Part shown: piece after piece, positions 23,831 through 32,512 of the stretch
Layout: each line of letters begins with the position of its first letter
Position numbering within the stretch: the stretch's first letter is position 1
DNA from: Butyrivibrio sp.
GTDB taxonomy: Bacteria; Bacillota; Clostridia; Lachnospirales; Lachnospiraceae
Assembly (NCBI GenBank): GCA_017615275.1
Contig: JAGAAO010000037.1
Coordinates: forward strand, 1-36,233
DNA length: 36,233 nt
Reading direction: 5' to 3'
Made by a program: the position numbers and the translations under genes
Notes under the pieces: generated by a model
The model's input: the letters and a program-made list of their open reading frames with translations, nothing else
What the model was told of the DNA's origin: nothing
Databases searched by the model: none

Positions 23831-24502
23831 TCAGGCAATCTTAGCTTCAACATTCTTGTTAATGTACGTCAATGACGCCACATGATCGTCTTCCATCTCA
23901 AAAGTAAGCACACATCCGTCGAACTCATATTTTATGAATTGTCCGGACAGTGTATCTCCGTTACTTATATCTGCTTCGCCCGAAGCAAGATCCTGGGAAT
24001 CCGCAGTAAATCCTTCAACGGTATCATTGGGCGTTCCGTACGCTGCAACAACATCATTTCTGGAATCTCCGATTCCGACGTTGCGCGAAGTCTTTACTTT
24101 AGAATATGAACCTATACTGATCATAAGCGGAGACTCAACACCGTCTACCATACAGGTATTATATGTAAGATCTCCATCACCGTAACCGTAAACTGCCACA
24201 TCGGCACTTTTAACGCTTTGATCGGCGTTGGGAGTACCAAGCTTCTCAAGCGTATTAGGAACATCGCTAAGTACCGATATTTCCTTTCCGTTATATGTAA
24301 AGCACGCATCTTTGTTGATTCCCTCCATATCGGCTGAATCATCGGAAGATGCGCCCAAGTTATCCGTTTTAGTGCTTACGTCAGTCTCCTTATCAGTTGC
24401 TAAACTGTTTTCGGAAGCTGCCTCTTCTCTGTCTGACTTAACACATCCTACAAGTGCAATGACAAGTACAGATGTGATTATTGCTGTTGATAGTTTTTTC
24501 AT
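23831..24502 (-). CDS. secreted lipoprotein, paralogue of the 24555 gene
   Basis: A 223-aa lipoprotein. I start it at 24502, because AGGAGG lies six bases upstream and it opens with a lipoprotein signal MKKLSTAIITSVLVIALVGC (lipobox LVGC). An upstream in-frame ATG would overlap the neighbouring gene. After a Ser/Asp-rich linker come two related blocks: DACFTYNGKEISVLSDVP ... LGTP, and NVGIGDSRNDVVAAYGTP. The second resembles the GxxxxDVxxxYGxP signature of BamE/SmpA-like folds; the function is unknown. It follows the paralogue on the same strand, so a tandem duplication is likely. Confidence 0.8.
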   Translation of the reverse strand: MKKLSTAIITSVLVIALVGCVKSDREEAASENSLATDKETDVSTKTDNLGASSDDSADMEGINKDACFTYNGKEISVLSDVPNTLEKLGTPNADQSVKSADVAVYGYGDGDLTYNTCMVDGVESPLMISIGSYSKVKTSRNVGIGDSRNDVVAAYGTPNDTVEGFTADSQDLASGEADISNGDTLSGQFIKYEFDGCVLTFEMEDDHVASLTYINKNVEAKIA

Positions 24503-24554
24503 TTTTTCCTCCTCTTGTATAAATGGAACTATAAGCGGAGGTATTGCGCAAAAA

Positions 24555-25217
24555 TTATTCGTCCCCGAGTCCTTCGATCTCGGTTTCTGCTTTCTTTTCA
24601 AGTATTGCGCGAACTTTAGCGTTCATATATGTTATATCCGAAACTTTATCATCTTCAATTTGGAAATCCACCATGAAGTCTCCAAAGTCATATTCATAAA
24701 CCTTTATTCCCCACTCCTCGGTTTCCTCAGAGTCGGAAAGTTCTTTGGGTTCTCCATAAGCCGCGATAACATCACCTGCCGGATCCCCTACACCGATATT
24801 ACGTGATGTCTTAACATCTGCACTATGTATAGACAACATGTTAGGTGACTCAACACCGTCAACGATATAGGTGTTAAAATATATATCGCCACCCGAATAG
24901 CCGTAATATCCTCCTTCATCATATTTACCTGTAAGCTCTGAATCGGCTTCGCCCAGTGCTTCAAGTATCGCAGGAACATCGTCTACGATAGATACCTCTT
25001 TTCCGTTGTACACAAAGAACGCATCTTCGCCGGTACTTGCAGAGTCTGTTGCAACCTCAGAAGCTTCAGAATCCTCATTAGATGATTCTTTTTCTTCCGC
25101 ATCCACATCGGTCACCTGACTGTCTTCGGCAATTACCTCTGTTTCTGTCCGTCCACATCCCATAAGTGCGAGCACCAATGCAGATGAGACAATGATGGTT
25201 GAAATACTTTTTTTCAT
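24555..25217 (-). CDS. secreted lipoprotein, paralogue of the 23831 gene
   Basis: A 220-aa lipoprotein with signal MKKSISTIIVSSALVLALMGC (lipobox ALMGC, acylated Cys about 21), an acidic Ser-rich linker (about 25-65) and the same two blocks as its neighbour: DAFFVYNGKEVSIVDDVP ... and RNIGVGDPAGDVIAAYGEP. VDGVES and ITYMNAK are also shared. The C-terminus is longer and charged (EKKAETEIEGLGDE). Function unknown; a BamE-like fold is inferred from the DV..AYG.P signature. Decayed copies of the same family lie immediately upstream (25230-25640). Confidence 0.82.
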   Translation of the reverse strand: MKKSISTIIVSSALVLALMGCGRTETEVIAEDSQVTDVDAEEKESSNEDSEASEVATDSASTGEDAFFVYNGKEVSIVDDVPAILEALGEADSELTGKYDEGGYYGYSGGDIYFNTYIVDGVESPNMLSIHSADVKTSRNIGVGDPAGDVIAAYGEPKELSDSEETEEWGIKVYEYDFGDFMVDFQIEDDKVSDITYMNAKVRAILEKKAETEIEGLGDE

Positions 25218-25229
25218 AACTTTTCCTCA

Positions 25230-25317
25230 AAAGCCGCATACCAATTTGCAGCTCACGTAGTGTCACCGGCTTCAACAATACGGGAAGTCTATATATTGAA
25301 GTCGGAGAACTACGCAT
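25230..25317 (-). pseudogene. short remnant of the lipoprotein family
   Basis: The minus strand reads ATATAGACTTCCCGTAT, nearly the same as ATATATTGACTTCCCGTAA in the larger remnant, then codes for a weak RIVEAGDTT-stop-AANWYAAF, alignable to RNIGVGDxxxDVxAAYG. It is probably another decayed copy of the DV..AYG block. Confidence 0.45.
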
Positions 25318-25323
25318 AAAACA

Positions 25324-25640
25324 TTAGTGTCCCGATTCTAATAATGTCATATTGATCTTGTCGTCCGCCAAGGAGGTTACGTACAATATGTCAATAACCC
25401 TGATGTCTGTAATCGTAAATTAAGTAAAACCGTAAAACTCATAGCACAGCTCAACTCCAAAGCCGGCAAGACCTTTTCTGCGTATGCCTAAAGAACAACA
25501 TCCGCAGGATCTCCAATACCAATATTACGGGAAGTCAATATATCGGGAATGTAATATATACCAAAGTAATTGGAGACTCAACATTAAAAATATCCAAAAG
25601 CAGCATCGACTAAGATTGTGTGTTGTATCCCGTTGTGAGT
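25324..25640 (-). pseudogene. decayed third copy of the lipoprotein gene
   Basis: No intact frame, but the minus strand still codes, in pieces, for NVESP (VDGVESP in the paralogues), RNIGIGDPADVV (RNIGVGDPAGDV), and a tail VIDILYVTSLADDKINMTL ending in TAA near 25324. The DNA similarity continues across the frame breaks (e.g. CGTAATATTGGTATTGGAGA against CGTAATATCGGTGTAGGGGA). There is no start codon or signal peptide. The 25218-25783 gap has no other gene. Confidence 0.65.
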
Positions 25641-25720
25641 AATAGATGCTTCAACGTGTATTAATAATGTTAATACAGTTATATCACAGTCCAAAGCCAG
25701 TGTCAAACTCTATTATTTAA

Positions 25721-25764
25721 TAAAAAAACTCCGAAAATTAGTATATTCCACTAACTTTCGGAGT
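25721..25764 (-). terminator. intrinsic terminator of the secreted-protein operon
   Basis: ACTCCGAAAGTTAGT pairs with ACTAATTTTCGGAGT (one mismatch, 7-base loop), followed by T7 on the minus strand. It lies 20 bases after the sugar-binding protein stop. Confidence 0.92.
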
Positions 25765-25783
25765 ACCATTTAAATGTATTCCA

Positions 25784-26857
25784 CTATTCGTCAAAACTTC
25801 TGATATCTTCCAAAATCGAAGCCGCATTTTCACTTGTAACTTTTACATATTCACTTCCGTTAAAATAGGGTACGCTCTCTCCGTTTGCATACGCACGTGC
25901 CGCCGATGCGGTAAGATGTGCCTGTACAAAAAGATTGTTAAGCACCGTTCCTGCCATCTCTCCGTTCATTACGCTTTCAACAGCTTCTTCAACGGCGTCG
26001 ACACCTACGATATACACGTCTTTTCCGGGCTCCAGACCATTCTTTTTGACAGCATCTATTGCCCCCAAAGCCATCGAATCATTGTTGCACAAAATAACTT
26101 CTATATCCTGACGCTCCGCATATAATCTCGAAACAATAAATTCAGAAACATTCCTGTCCCAGTTCCCGATCCTGTTTGCCACACATTCAAGTGTCCAGCC
26201 GGCTTCATTCATTGCCTCAACGGAATATCTGCTTCGATAATATGAATCGATATTCTTTTTATCGCCTCTTATTACCACGTATTGAATGACACCGTCCTTA
26301 TTCTTATCAAGCTTCTCTTTGCCGATGTCTACAACGATATTCCCCTGTAAGATTCCGGACTGCCTTGCATCACAACCCACATAAGTGACTTTCCAATTAT
26401 TTTTTTCCCATCTCGACTCTTCAACGCCATCAGGCTCGCGATTTATATATATCAGAGGTATATGTGATTCCACCGCGAGATCTGTTATGTTTCCCAAACC
26501 GGAAGTATCAACAGGATTAATGATAAGGATATCAACACCTTGTTCAATAAACTTCTTTACCTGAATATTCTGATATCCCTGACTTCCACCGGAATCGACT
26601 ATTTCTATGTTTTCTGCGCTAAATCCTGCTTCCACAAGCTTTTTTGCAATCTCATCCTTGTACAAAGACATGAATTGATCCGAAAACTGATATATACAAA
26701 CCCCGATCTTCATGTCAGCAGGTTCGACATATTCCTCCTCTTCGGTAGTTGCAGCGGTCGCCTTAAATGTCTCTTCGTGTTCGCCTTTGTATAAACCCGC
26801 GCATATCGCTGTTATCAGCAAAGAAATTACCACAACAGCGATCAATTTCTCCTTCAT
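25784..26857 (-). CDS. periplasmic-type sugar-binding protein (MglB-like)
   Basis: A 357-aa type I solute-binding protein. One hydrophobic N-terminal segment (about 5-24) is followed by an acidic linker and the two-lobed domain starting at KIGVCIYQFSDQFMS. DKNKDGVIQYV matches the calcium loop of galactose/glucose-binding proteins. CNNDSMALGAIDAVKKNG and VGVDAVEEAVESV fit the family. The cysteine of ITAIC is not in a good lipobox, so the segment may be an uncleaved anchor. No ABC permease or ATPase gene is nearby, so it may serve as a sensor partner or share a distant transporter. It is the last gene of its operon, 22 bases after the small membrane protein gene. Confidence 0.85.
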   Translation of the reverse strand: MKEKLIAVVVISLLITAICAGLYKGEHEETFKATAATTEEEEYVEPADMKIGVCIYQFSDQFMSLYKDEIAKKLVEAGFSAENIEIVDSGGSQGYQNIQVKKFIEQGVDILIINPVDTSGLGNITDLAVESHIPLIYINREPDGVEESRWEKNNWKVTYVGCDARQSGILQGNIVVDIGKEKLDKNKDGVIQYVVIRGDKKNIDSYYRSRYSVEAMNEAGWTLECVANRIGNWDRNVSEFIVSRLYAERQDIEVILCNNDSMALGAIDAVKKNGLEPGKDVYIVGVDAVEEAVESVMNGEMAGTVLNNLFVQAHLTASAARAYANGESVPYFNGSEYVKVTSENAASILEDIRSFDE

Positions 26858-26879
26858 TTATTTTTTGTCCTCCAAATAA

Positions 26880-27260
26880 TCACTCAACCGCAGTACTTCC
26901 GTCTGAATAAGTGATTACCCAGTAACCGTTTCCGGTTCCGCAATCCTCGTAATAAGTCTTATCAACGATCGTAAGCTCTGCCCTTTCCTCACACGCTTCT
27001 TCTGTACATTCCATACAGGAAACATCATATTTCTTCTTAAGTTCTTCAAGCGTCATCTTATTTTCTTCAACAGGCGCTTTTTTGTCAACTACCGGTTCAG
27101 ATGCCGCTATAACAGGCACTGAAGAATCCCCCGAGATCGCCTCACGCAAAAAGTTCCTGTATCCGGGAACCACCGCGTATAAAAACATATTGAAAAAAAA
27201 GACACAAACGATGAATCCCATGAAAATTAATGATGTTGCTACTACTGCTTCCCTTCTCAT
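26880..27260 (-). CDS. small single-pass membrane protein, function unknown
   Basis: A 126-aa protein with one membrane helix (about 8-32, VATSLIFMGFIVCVFFFNMFLY) and an extracellular C-terminal part. That part includes a cysteine cluster (CMECTEEACEE, then C near DCGTGNGYW) likely to form disulfides or bind metal. I recognise no family. It lies 16 bases after the transglutaminase gene and 22 bases before the sugar-binding protein gene, in one operon. Confidence 0.7.
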   Translation of the reverse strand: MRREAVVATSLIFMGFIVCVFFFNMFLYAVVPGYRNFLREAISGDSSVPVIAASEPVVDKKAPVEENKMTLEELKKKYDVSCMECTEEACEERAELTIVDKTYYEDCGTGNGYWVITYSDGSTAVE

Positions 27261-27276
27261 AAAAAACCTCTTTCCT

Positions 27277-28266
27277 TTAATAATGAATTGTCCAAACAGC
27301 CATCTTTTCTATAGGGCCCGCAGGATATTTGTCATACGTCTGCTTGTAATAGCCGTTCCCCTTTGCATCCTGCATTTCCGTATCAAATATGTACCATTTG
27401 TCTTTTATCTTAACTTCCGTCCACGCATGTGGCGTTGTCCCGCCCTTAGCTGACGCAACCGTTCCGCAACACACCTTGGTATCAAAGCCAAGTCCCCTCG
27501 CTATGTATCCAAAAGCCGCTGCGTACTTGTAACAGTTCCCCTTTCCCGAAAGAAGGATCTGACGCGCATAATCACTTGTCCAATCTCCTCTTGGGACATC
27601 CGTTTCTCTTTCATAAGAAACTTCGTTTATAAAGTAATTAAAGCACCGCTCAAGCTGCTTATTCTGAGTCATCGTTCCGTCTGTACACGCTTCAACCACC
27701 GAAGCGGTAAGCCTCATTATATCACTGTACGGTTCAACAATATTGCCCTTGGAATCCTTCCACTTGACGCCGTACTGTGTATGAACGAAGTGTTCTCCCG
27801 GTATCTTGTCCTCTGTAAGGCTTCCGCCCGCCTGTGATTCGATTACACTTTTTATCTGTGCCTTAAGCTCAGGTCCCACTCCGCAAAGAGCGTTTTCTCC
27901 TATCGAAGTAACCGATGCGGGTATCTCCGCTCCCGAAAGTGCCGGCGGAAAGCATAAAAGCTCAGTTTTATTCTTGTTGTACAAGCAATCACTGAAAGAT
28001 GAATAAAAAGGATTCTTTTCGCTTACAGTTATCGACCTTAATTTAAACAGCCCTTTGAACGCATCTGATGTAATGGATGTCACGTCACTTCCTATATGAA
28101 CAGTCGTTACATCCGGATCTTTTCTGAATGTCATCGCATTTATCTCAGTAAGCCCCGTAGCTTCTGCATCGACGGTCACTGAAGCTGCCAGTGCAAAAGA
28201 AATCAGAACTGCCGCGATCTTAGCGCCTTTATGTATTCTGTTTTTATTCCTTGCAGATAAAATCAT
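27277..28266 (-). CDS. secreted LRR-transglutaminase-like protein
   Basis: A 329-aa secreted protein. The signal peptide (about 1-36) ends around DAEA. BspA-type leucine-rich repeats (LRR_5) cover about 45-130 (VTSITSDAFKGLFKLRSITV, AEIPASVTSIGENAL). A transglutaminase-like core (about 230-325) has the Cys in GKGNCYKYAAAFGYIARGLG, the His in TTPHAWTEVKI and the Asp in WYIFDTEM, so the catalytic triad is complete. Such proteins act on the cell wall or on surface proteins. It is cotranscribed with the related 28287 gene (20-base gap). Confidence 0.85.
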   Translation of the reverse strand: MILSARNKNRIHKGAKIAAVLISFALAASVTVDAEATGLTEINAMTFRKDPDVTTVHIGSDVTSITSDAFKGLFKLRSITVSEKNPFYSSFSDCLYNKNKTELLCFPPALSGAEIPASVTSIGENALCGVGPELKAQIKSVIESQAGGSLTEDKIPGEHFVHTQYGVKWKDSKGNIVEPYSDIMRLTASVVEACTDGTMTQNKQLERCFNYFINEVSYERETDVPRGDWTSDYARQILLSGKGNCYKYAAAFGYIARGLGFDTKVCCGTVASAKGGTTPHAWTEVKIKDKWYIFDTEMQDAKGNGYYKQTYDKYPAGPIEKMAVWTIHY

Positions 28267-28286
28267 AGTCCTTTCCCCGGGATGTG

Positions 28287-29177
28287 TTATCTTGTCAGTT
28301 TTGGCTTTTCCGTCGCCACATCAAATTTATATCTTATCTTGGCATAAGATACGGCGTCTTTTTCCTCTCCGCCTTCATTCGGATGCTTCCCATATCCAGC
28401 CATGGCGTAGATACCGTCTCCGTAGCCTTCTTTGCCGTCAACGATAACCTGACACCACTGGTCTTCCCACGAATTTATATTCTTGTGAACCCATGAGATT
28501 CCAAGATAATCAAGTATAAGTCCAAGCGCCCTTGTTGCACCGGCACATGAATATTCGCCGCCTATAAACACACCGTAAGCTGTGCGGTAGATCTTGCCCT
28601 TAGTCGTGTATGTTCCCTGGTCGCAGTACGCCTTTACTATTCCTGCAGCGTATGCAACTTTCTCTACATCCTTAATGTTCTTCTTTTTGCTTGATTTCTT
28701 GGAAGAGCCCGATGTATTTCCTGCATCTGCCGCATTATCAATAGCTTCCGCTATCTGTTTTGCGATATTTCTTGCCTGAATCTCCTGGTCGTATGTCATT
28801 CCTCCGTTGTCATGCTTGGTCTTTGGAATAATTATTACATCCTTCTCACCTGTGGGAACAATCGATTCGGTGCTGTCTCCGATAAGCCTGTCTGCCACTC
28901 GCTTTTCTTTCTTTCCGAAAGTAGCATAATGTTCAACAAGTTTATTGGGATCTGCTCCGAACGCAGCCCTGAGATCCGCATAATTTAAATAATAATACAG
29001 AGGATTGTATTCCGCCTTGTAATCTACGCCGTTATAAACCGTAGTAGCCTTCGAAAGAGCCGTATACGGATCATCGGCAGCATAAATTCGTACAGATGTA
29101 ACTTCCGTAAAAAAAATACATATCGGCAAAACAATCGCCATAATAGCCGAAAGCACCTTGGTTGACGCATTTCTCAT
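28287..29177 (-). CDS. secreted transglutaminase-like protein with altered active site
   Basis: A 296-aa secreted protein. The signal peptide (about 1-34) ends at IYAA. Residues about 56-100 (YNPLYYYLNYADLRAAFG ... HYATFGKKEKRVA) match a repeat common in secreted Firmicute proteins. A Ser/Lys-rich linker (about 150-165, SGSSKKSSKKK) precedes a transglutaminase-like core: YSCAGATRALGLILDYLGI carries the Cys, and DGKEGYGDG the Asp. The position of the catalytic His (HAW in relatives) reads DQW, so activity is doubtful. It heads the operon, divergent from the 29321 gene. Confidence 0.75.
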   Translation of the reverse strand: MRNASTKVLSAIMAIVLPICIFFTEVTSVRIYAADDPYTALSKATTVYNGVDYKAEYNPLYYYLNYADLRAAFGADPNKLVEHYATFGKKEKRVADRLIGDSTESIVPTGEKDVIIIPKTKHDNGGMTYDQEIQARNIAKQIAEAIDNAADAGNTSGSSKKSSKKKNIKDVEKVAYAAGIVKAYCDQGTYTTKGKIYRTAYGVFIGGEYSCAGATRALGLILDYLGISWVHKNINSWEDQWCQVIVDGKEGYGDGIYAMAGYGKHPNEGGEEKDAVSYAKIRYKFDVATEKPKLTR

Positions 29178-29320
29178 ATATCAATACCCCCGAATAGGAA
29201 AAATTTATAATTCTACATAAAATTTATCGACATATTTTACAAAAAGTTTAGTTTTTATGATATCATAGTCGGGTATATTTTGCATTTTGAACATTTTAAA
29301 TATATTACAGGAGTATTTTT

Positions 29321-31012
29321 ATGCATAAAAGAGGTATATCCGCGATAGTCTCAACGATGCTCATCACAGCACTTACAATCGCGGAATGTTTCTGTTTTTC
29401 GATTCCTTCTCACGCTGAGAATGCTGCGGAAGAATCTATAGATGATACTAAAATAGATGAAGATATCTTGAGAATTGATATTCTTCCGAAAGTTGAAGAT
29501 ATGCCGGAACCGGTTGTTCTGCCGGAACTTGCCCCCCCGGTTAAAGACCTGATCGAAATACCGCTTGATGTCCCATCGGACGATCCATCCAACGGCTCAA
29601 CGAGTGATAATACCGAGGAAGAAGACGATGACAGAGAAAAAGTCGACGAAGAAACCGCCACCATGTATTCCGTTTCTTTCAGGCTCCACATGAGCTACGA
29701 AGAAAACGAAGATTCAGCCAATTCAGGTTCAACAGGCGATCTGTATTTCGATGAGATAATAATAGACGATGCCACAGATTCAACCGAAGAACGTACTGCC
29801 GGATATGAAGACCGTGATGACTCCAAATTGGAAGGCGACGAATTTACAGTCAAAAACAATGTATCCGATTCAATGTCAGCGCTCCCCGGTATAAAAGAGA
29901 TAGCAACCGTTTATCCTTCTTTTAATCCAATCAGGCAGTACATTGTATGGTACTACGTTTCAAGCGATGACTCGGGCGTATATGCTGAGGGCGAAGTCAA
30001 AACAAGATCTAAAAAAATAGAAAATCAGGATGCAGGAGTTAAACAAGATGAGCCGAAACCTGTGACTTTTACCCCCGATGTTACCATCGATATTCAAGCA
30101 ACCTGTGACACTTCAAAATTTATAGATAACGGTGAAGTTCAGACGCTTGGTGGATTTTCTATCACTGTTAACGACAACAATCCGATTGTCAACGTAATCA
30201 CCAGTTTCTTTTACGATGCATTCGGTAAGTTTATTGAAATGAAGGAAGTACATGCAGGCGAAAACGGACAGGGAACATTTTTTGATCACAACGGTGTACA
30301 TTACTGGGTAAATATCGATGCAGCTTATGTTAGAACCAATACTTTAGACAATCTCAGAATTCCTTTTATCTTTGATAATAAAGAAATCGAGCCGAAAGAC
30401 ATCAAAGTATCCGTAATTGACGACAATGGTAACATAATATCATCCGTTAACAACCTGGTCATCAACAACGAACCACAGCTCTTCGCTCCAACGAATAAAA
30501 GAGTAGTAAAGCGAGATATCACTCTTGAAGCCGGCTCAACTGTCCAGAATTACGACGGAGAGACAATAACAAACGACGATATTAAAGTCATTAAGGGTTC
30601 TCTTCTTGAAGGGCACGAACTTGTAGATGTCGTAATAAACGGAAGCCAGAGCAGCATAGGTTCATCTTCAAACGAGATCACAAGCTACAGGATAGTAGAT
30701 GAAGAAGGTAACGATGTGACCGATTACTACAACGTAAAATGCGTAAAAGGAAAACTGATCCTTGTAGACGGAAATAACGGCAATCCTCCGACAACAGTTT
30801 CGGAAGAGCTGAAAAAAGATAAAAAAGACATTTTAGAAGATAAGAAAGCTCTTAAAAAATACGGTGCAGCCAACACAGTCCTAGGCGACAACCGTGTAGC
30901 AAGAATATCAAAGACCTCAGATACTACCTTTATCGGTCTGAGACTTATGATTATTCTGATAGCAGCAACCATCGGCACTTACCTTCTAAAAACAAACAAA
31001 ACCGAATTTTAA
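29321..31012 (+). CDS. surface protein with MBG-type domain and degenerate sorting signal
   Basis: A 563-aa secreted protein. The signal peptide (1-30) ends at SHAE. Residues 30-120 are acidic and Pro-rich (VLPELAPPVKDL). A central beta-rich region follows (about 115-390). An MBG/YDG-like domain (about 395-495) carries VKRDITLEAGS and QNYDGETITNDD, then VVINGSQSSIGSSSN and NDVTDYYNVKC. The C-terminal end reads VLGDNRVARISKTSD, then a membrane helix (about 540-557) and NKTEF. ISKTSDT stands where LPxTG is expected, so it may be held by the helix or by a divergent sortase. AGGAG precedes the ATG. Confidence 0.8.
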   Translation: MHKRGISAIVSTMLITALTIAECFCFSIPSHAENAAEESIDDTKIDEDILRIDILPKVEDMPEPVVLPELAPPVKDLIEIPLDVPSDDPSNGSTSDNTEEEDDDREKVDEETATMYSVSFRLHMSYEENEDSANSGSTGDLYFDEIIIDDATDSTEERTAGYEDRDDSKLEGDEFTVKNNVSDSMSALPGIKEIATVYPSFNPIRQYIVWYYVSSDDSGVYAEGEVKTRSKKIENQDAGVKQDEPKPVTFTPDVTIDIQATCDTSKFIDNGEVQTLGGFSITVNDNNPIVNVITSFFYDAFGKFIEMKEVHAGENGQGTFFDHNGVHYWVNIDAAYVRTNTLDNLRIPFIFDNKEIEPKDIKVSVIDDNGNIISSVNNLVINNEPQLFAPTNKRVVKRDITLEAGSTVQNYDGETITNDDIKVIKGSLLEGHELVDVVINGSQSSIGSSSNEITSYRIVDEEGNDVTDYYNVKCVKGKLILVDGNNGNPPTTVSEELKKDKKDILEDKKALKKYGAANTVLGDNRVARISKTSDTTFIGLRLMIILIAATIGTYLLKTNKTEF

Positions 31013-31016
31013 TATC

Positions 31017-31056
31017 AAAACGGCGCGAAGCAAGTAAATTGCTCCGCGCCGTTTTT
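31017..31056. terminator. bidirectional intrinsic terminator
   Basis: AAAACGGCGCG-a-AGCAA pairs with TTGCT-c-CGCGCCGTTTT, a very strong stem with one mismatch, T-rich on both sides. It serves the 29321 gene and the convergent radA. Confidence 0.93.
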
Positions 31057-31059
31057 AAA

Positions 31060-32436
31060 TCATATATAATTCATAGCGTCAGCCACAGATGCGACGCCAA
31101 CAATATTTATTTTTGTATGACTCTTTTTAAGCTTACTCTCAAGTGCTTTCGGCACTATACATGTCTTAAACCCAAGCTTCTCCGCCTCCTGAACTCTCGA
31201 ATCCGCCATATTCACGGAACGAACTTCACCGGAAAGTCCCACTTCGCCAAATGCTATCACATCATCCCCTATAGGCTTATTCTTAAAACTCGAAATAAGC
31301 GCCATACAGATTCCCAAATCCAGTGAAGGCTCTGCAAGCTTCATTCCTCCCGCAAGATTTACATAGGCGTCAAATTCTCCCATCTGAAGCCCTATCCTCT
31401 TTTCAAGAACCGCCATAAGCAGATTTACTCTGTTATAATCCGTGCCGTTCGCCTGTCGCCTTGGAAAACCGAAATTACTCCTGCATACAAGTGCCTGTAT
31501 CTCAATAAGTATAGGTCTTGTTCCTTCCACAGAACATGTAACGATAGATCCACTGGCATTTTCGGGCTTGCCTTCCAGCATAAACTCGGAAGGATTGGTA
31601 ACTTCCGCAAGTCCCTTGTCCTGCATCTCAAAAACACCTATCTCATTTGTAGATCCAAAACGGTTCTTTACGGCGCGAAGTATCCTGTAAGATGCATGTC
31701 TGTCTCCCTCAAAATAAAGAACCGTATCAACCATGTGCTCAAGCACTCTGGGACCCGCAACCTGTCCCTCCTTGGTAACATGTCCCACTATAAATACTGT
31801 GATGTTAAGACTCTTTGCTATTCTCAGAAGAACCGCGGTGGACTCCCTCACCTGAGAAACGCTTCCCGGCGCCGATGTCACGGCATCGCTGAACATTGTC
31901 TGTATGGAATCGATTATGACAACTTCAGGTTTTGCCTTATTTATTGTATCTTCTATGATCTCAAGGTTGGTCTCACACATGAACTTAAGTGTTTCGGAAA
32001 AATCACCTATCCTGTTTGCTCGGAGCTTTATCTGCCTTAAAGATTCCTCACCGGATATATAGAGGACATCCTTTTTATCTCCTGAGAGATTTCCCGCAAC
32101 CTGCAAAAGAAGCGTCGACTTACCTATTCCGGGATCTCCTCCCACCAATATAAGTGAGCCTCTTACAAGCCCTCCGCCGAGCACTCTGTTAAGTTCATTG
32201 ATGTGAGTATCCGCTCTCTCCTCATCTTTCATTTCAATCTCAGAAAGTGACTGTGGCTTATTACGTTCACCTTTTGCAGCCCCCGCAGATGTAAGTCCCT
32301 GTTTAGTCGATACCGGTTTTACGGTCTCTTCAACAAAAGTATTCCACTCCTTGCATCCGGGACACTGCCCCATCCATTTCGATGATTCGTAGCCACATTT
32401 TTGGCAATAAAATACTGTCTTTATCTTGGTTGCCAT
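31060..32436 (-). CDS. radA: DNA repair protein RadA
   Basis: A 458-aa RecA-related helicase for branch migration in recombination. A four-cysteine zinc finger (YCQKCG, CPGC; Cys 11, 14, 25 and 28) precedes a Walker A GGDPGIGKST. The RadA-specific KNRFGSTNEIGVF motif is followed by a Lon-protease-like C-terminal domain (about 280-458) with GGMKLAEPSLDLGI. The order and length fit RadA exactly. Ribosome site GGGGAG lies upstream. It ends at the shared terminator with the 29321 gene. Confidence 0.96.
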   Translation of the reverse strand: MATKIKTVFYCQKCGYESSKWMGQCPGCKEWNTFVEETVKPVSTKQGLTSAGAAKGERNKPQSLSEIEMKDEERADTHINELNRVLGGGLVRGSLILVGGDPGIGKSTLLLQVAGNLSGDKKDVLYISGEESLRQIKLRANRIGDFSETLKFMCETNLEIIEDTINKAKPEVVIIDSIQTMFSDAVTSAPGSVSQVRESTAVLLRIAKSLNITVFIVGHVTKEGQVAGPRVLEHMVDTVLYFEGDRHASYRILRAVKNRFGSTNEIGVFEMQDKGLAEVTNPSEFMLEGKPENASGSIVTCSVEGTRPILIEIQALVCRSNFGFPRRQANGTDYNRVNLLMAVLEKRIGLQMGEFDAYVNLAGGMKLAEPSLDLGICMALISSFKNKPIGDDVIAFGEVGLSGEVRSVNMADSRVQEAEKLGFKTCIVPKALESKLKKSHTKINIVGVASVADAMNYI

Positions 32437-32472
32437 TTTTTCTCCCCTTACTCAAAAAAATTCCCTAAGATA

Positions 32473-32502
32473 TAAAAAGAGGGCTCTTCATCGAAAGCCC
32501 TC
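32473..32502 (-). terminator. intrinsic terminator after the 32513 gene
   Basis: GAGGGCT-N10-AGCCCTC-type stem (7 bp) followed by TTTTTA on the minus strand. Confidence 0.85.
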
Positions 32503-32512
32503 AGCTTATAAT

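Noticed and set aside
24503-24601. Longer start for the 23831 lipoprotein
   Set aside because: The extension overlaps the neighbouring gene, would bury the lipoprotein signal peptide and has no ribosome site, whereas the ATG at 24502 has AGGAGG.
25784-26857. Complete sugar ABC transporter operon
   Set aside because: Only the binding protein is present; neighbours are secreted enzymes and no permease or ATPase gene is visible.
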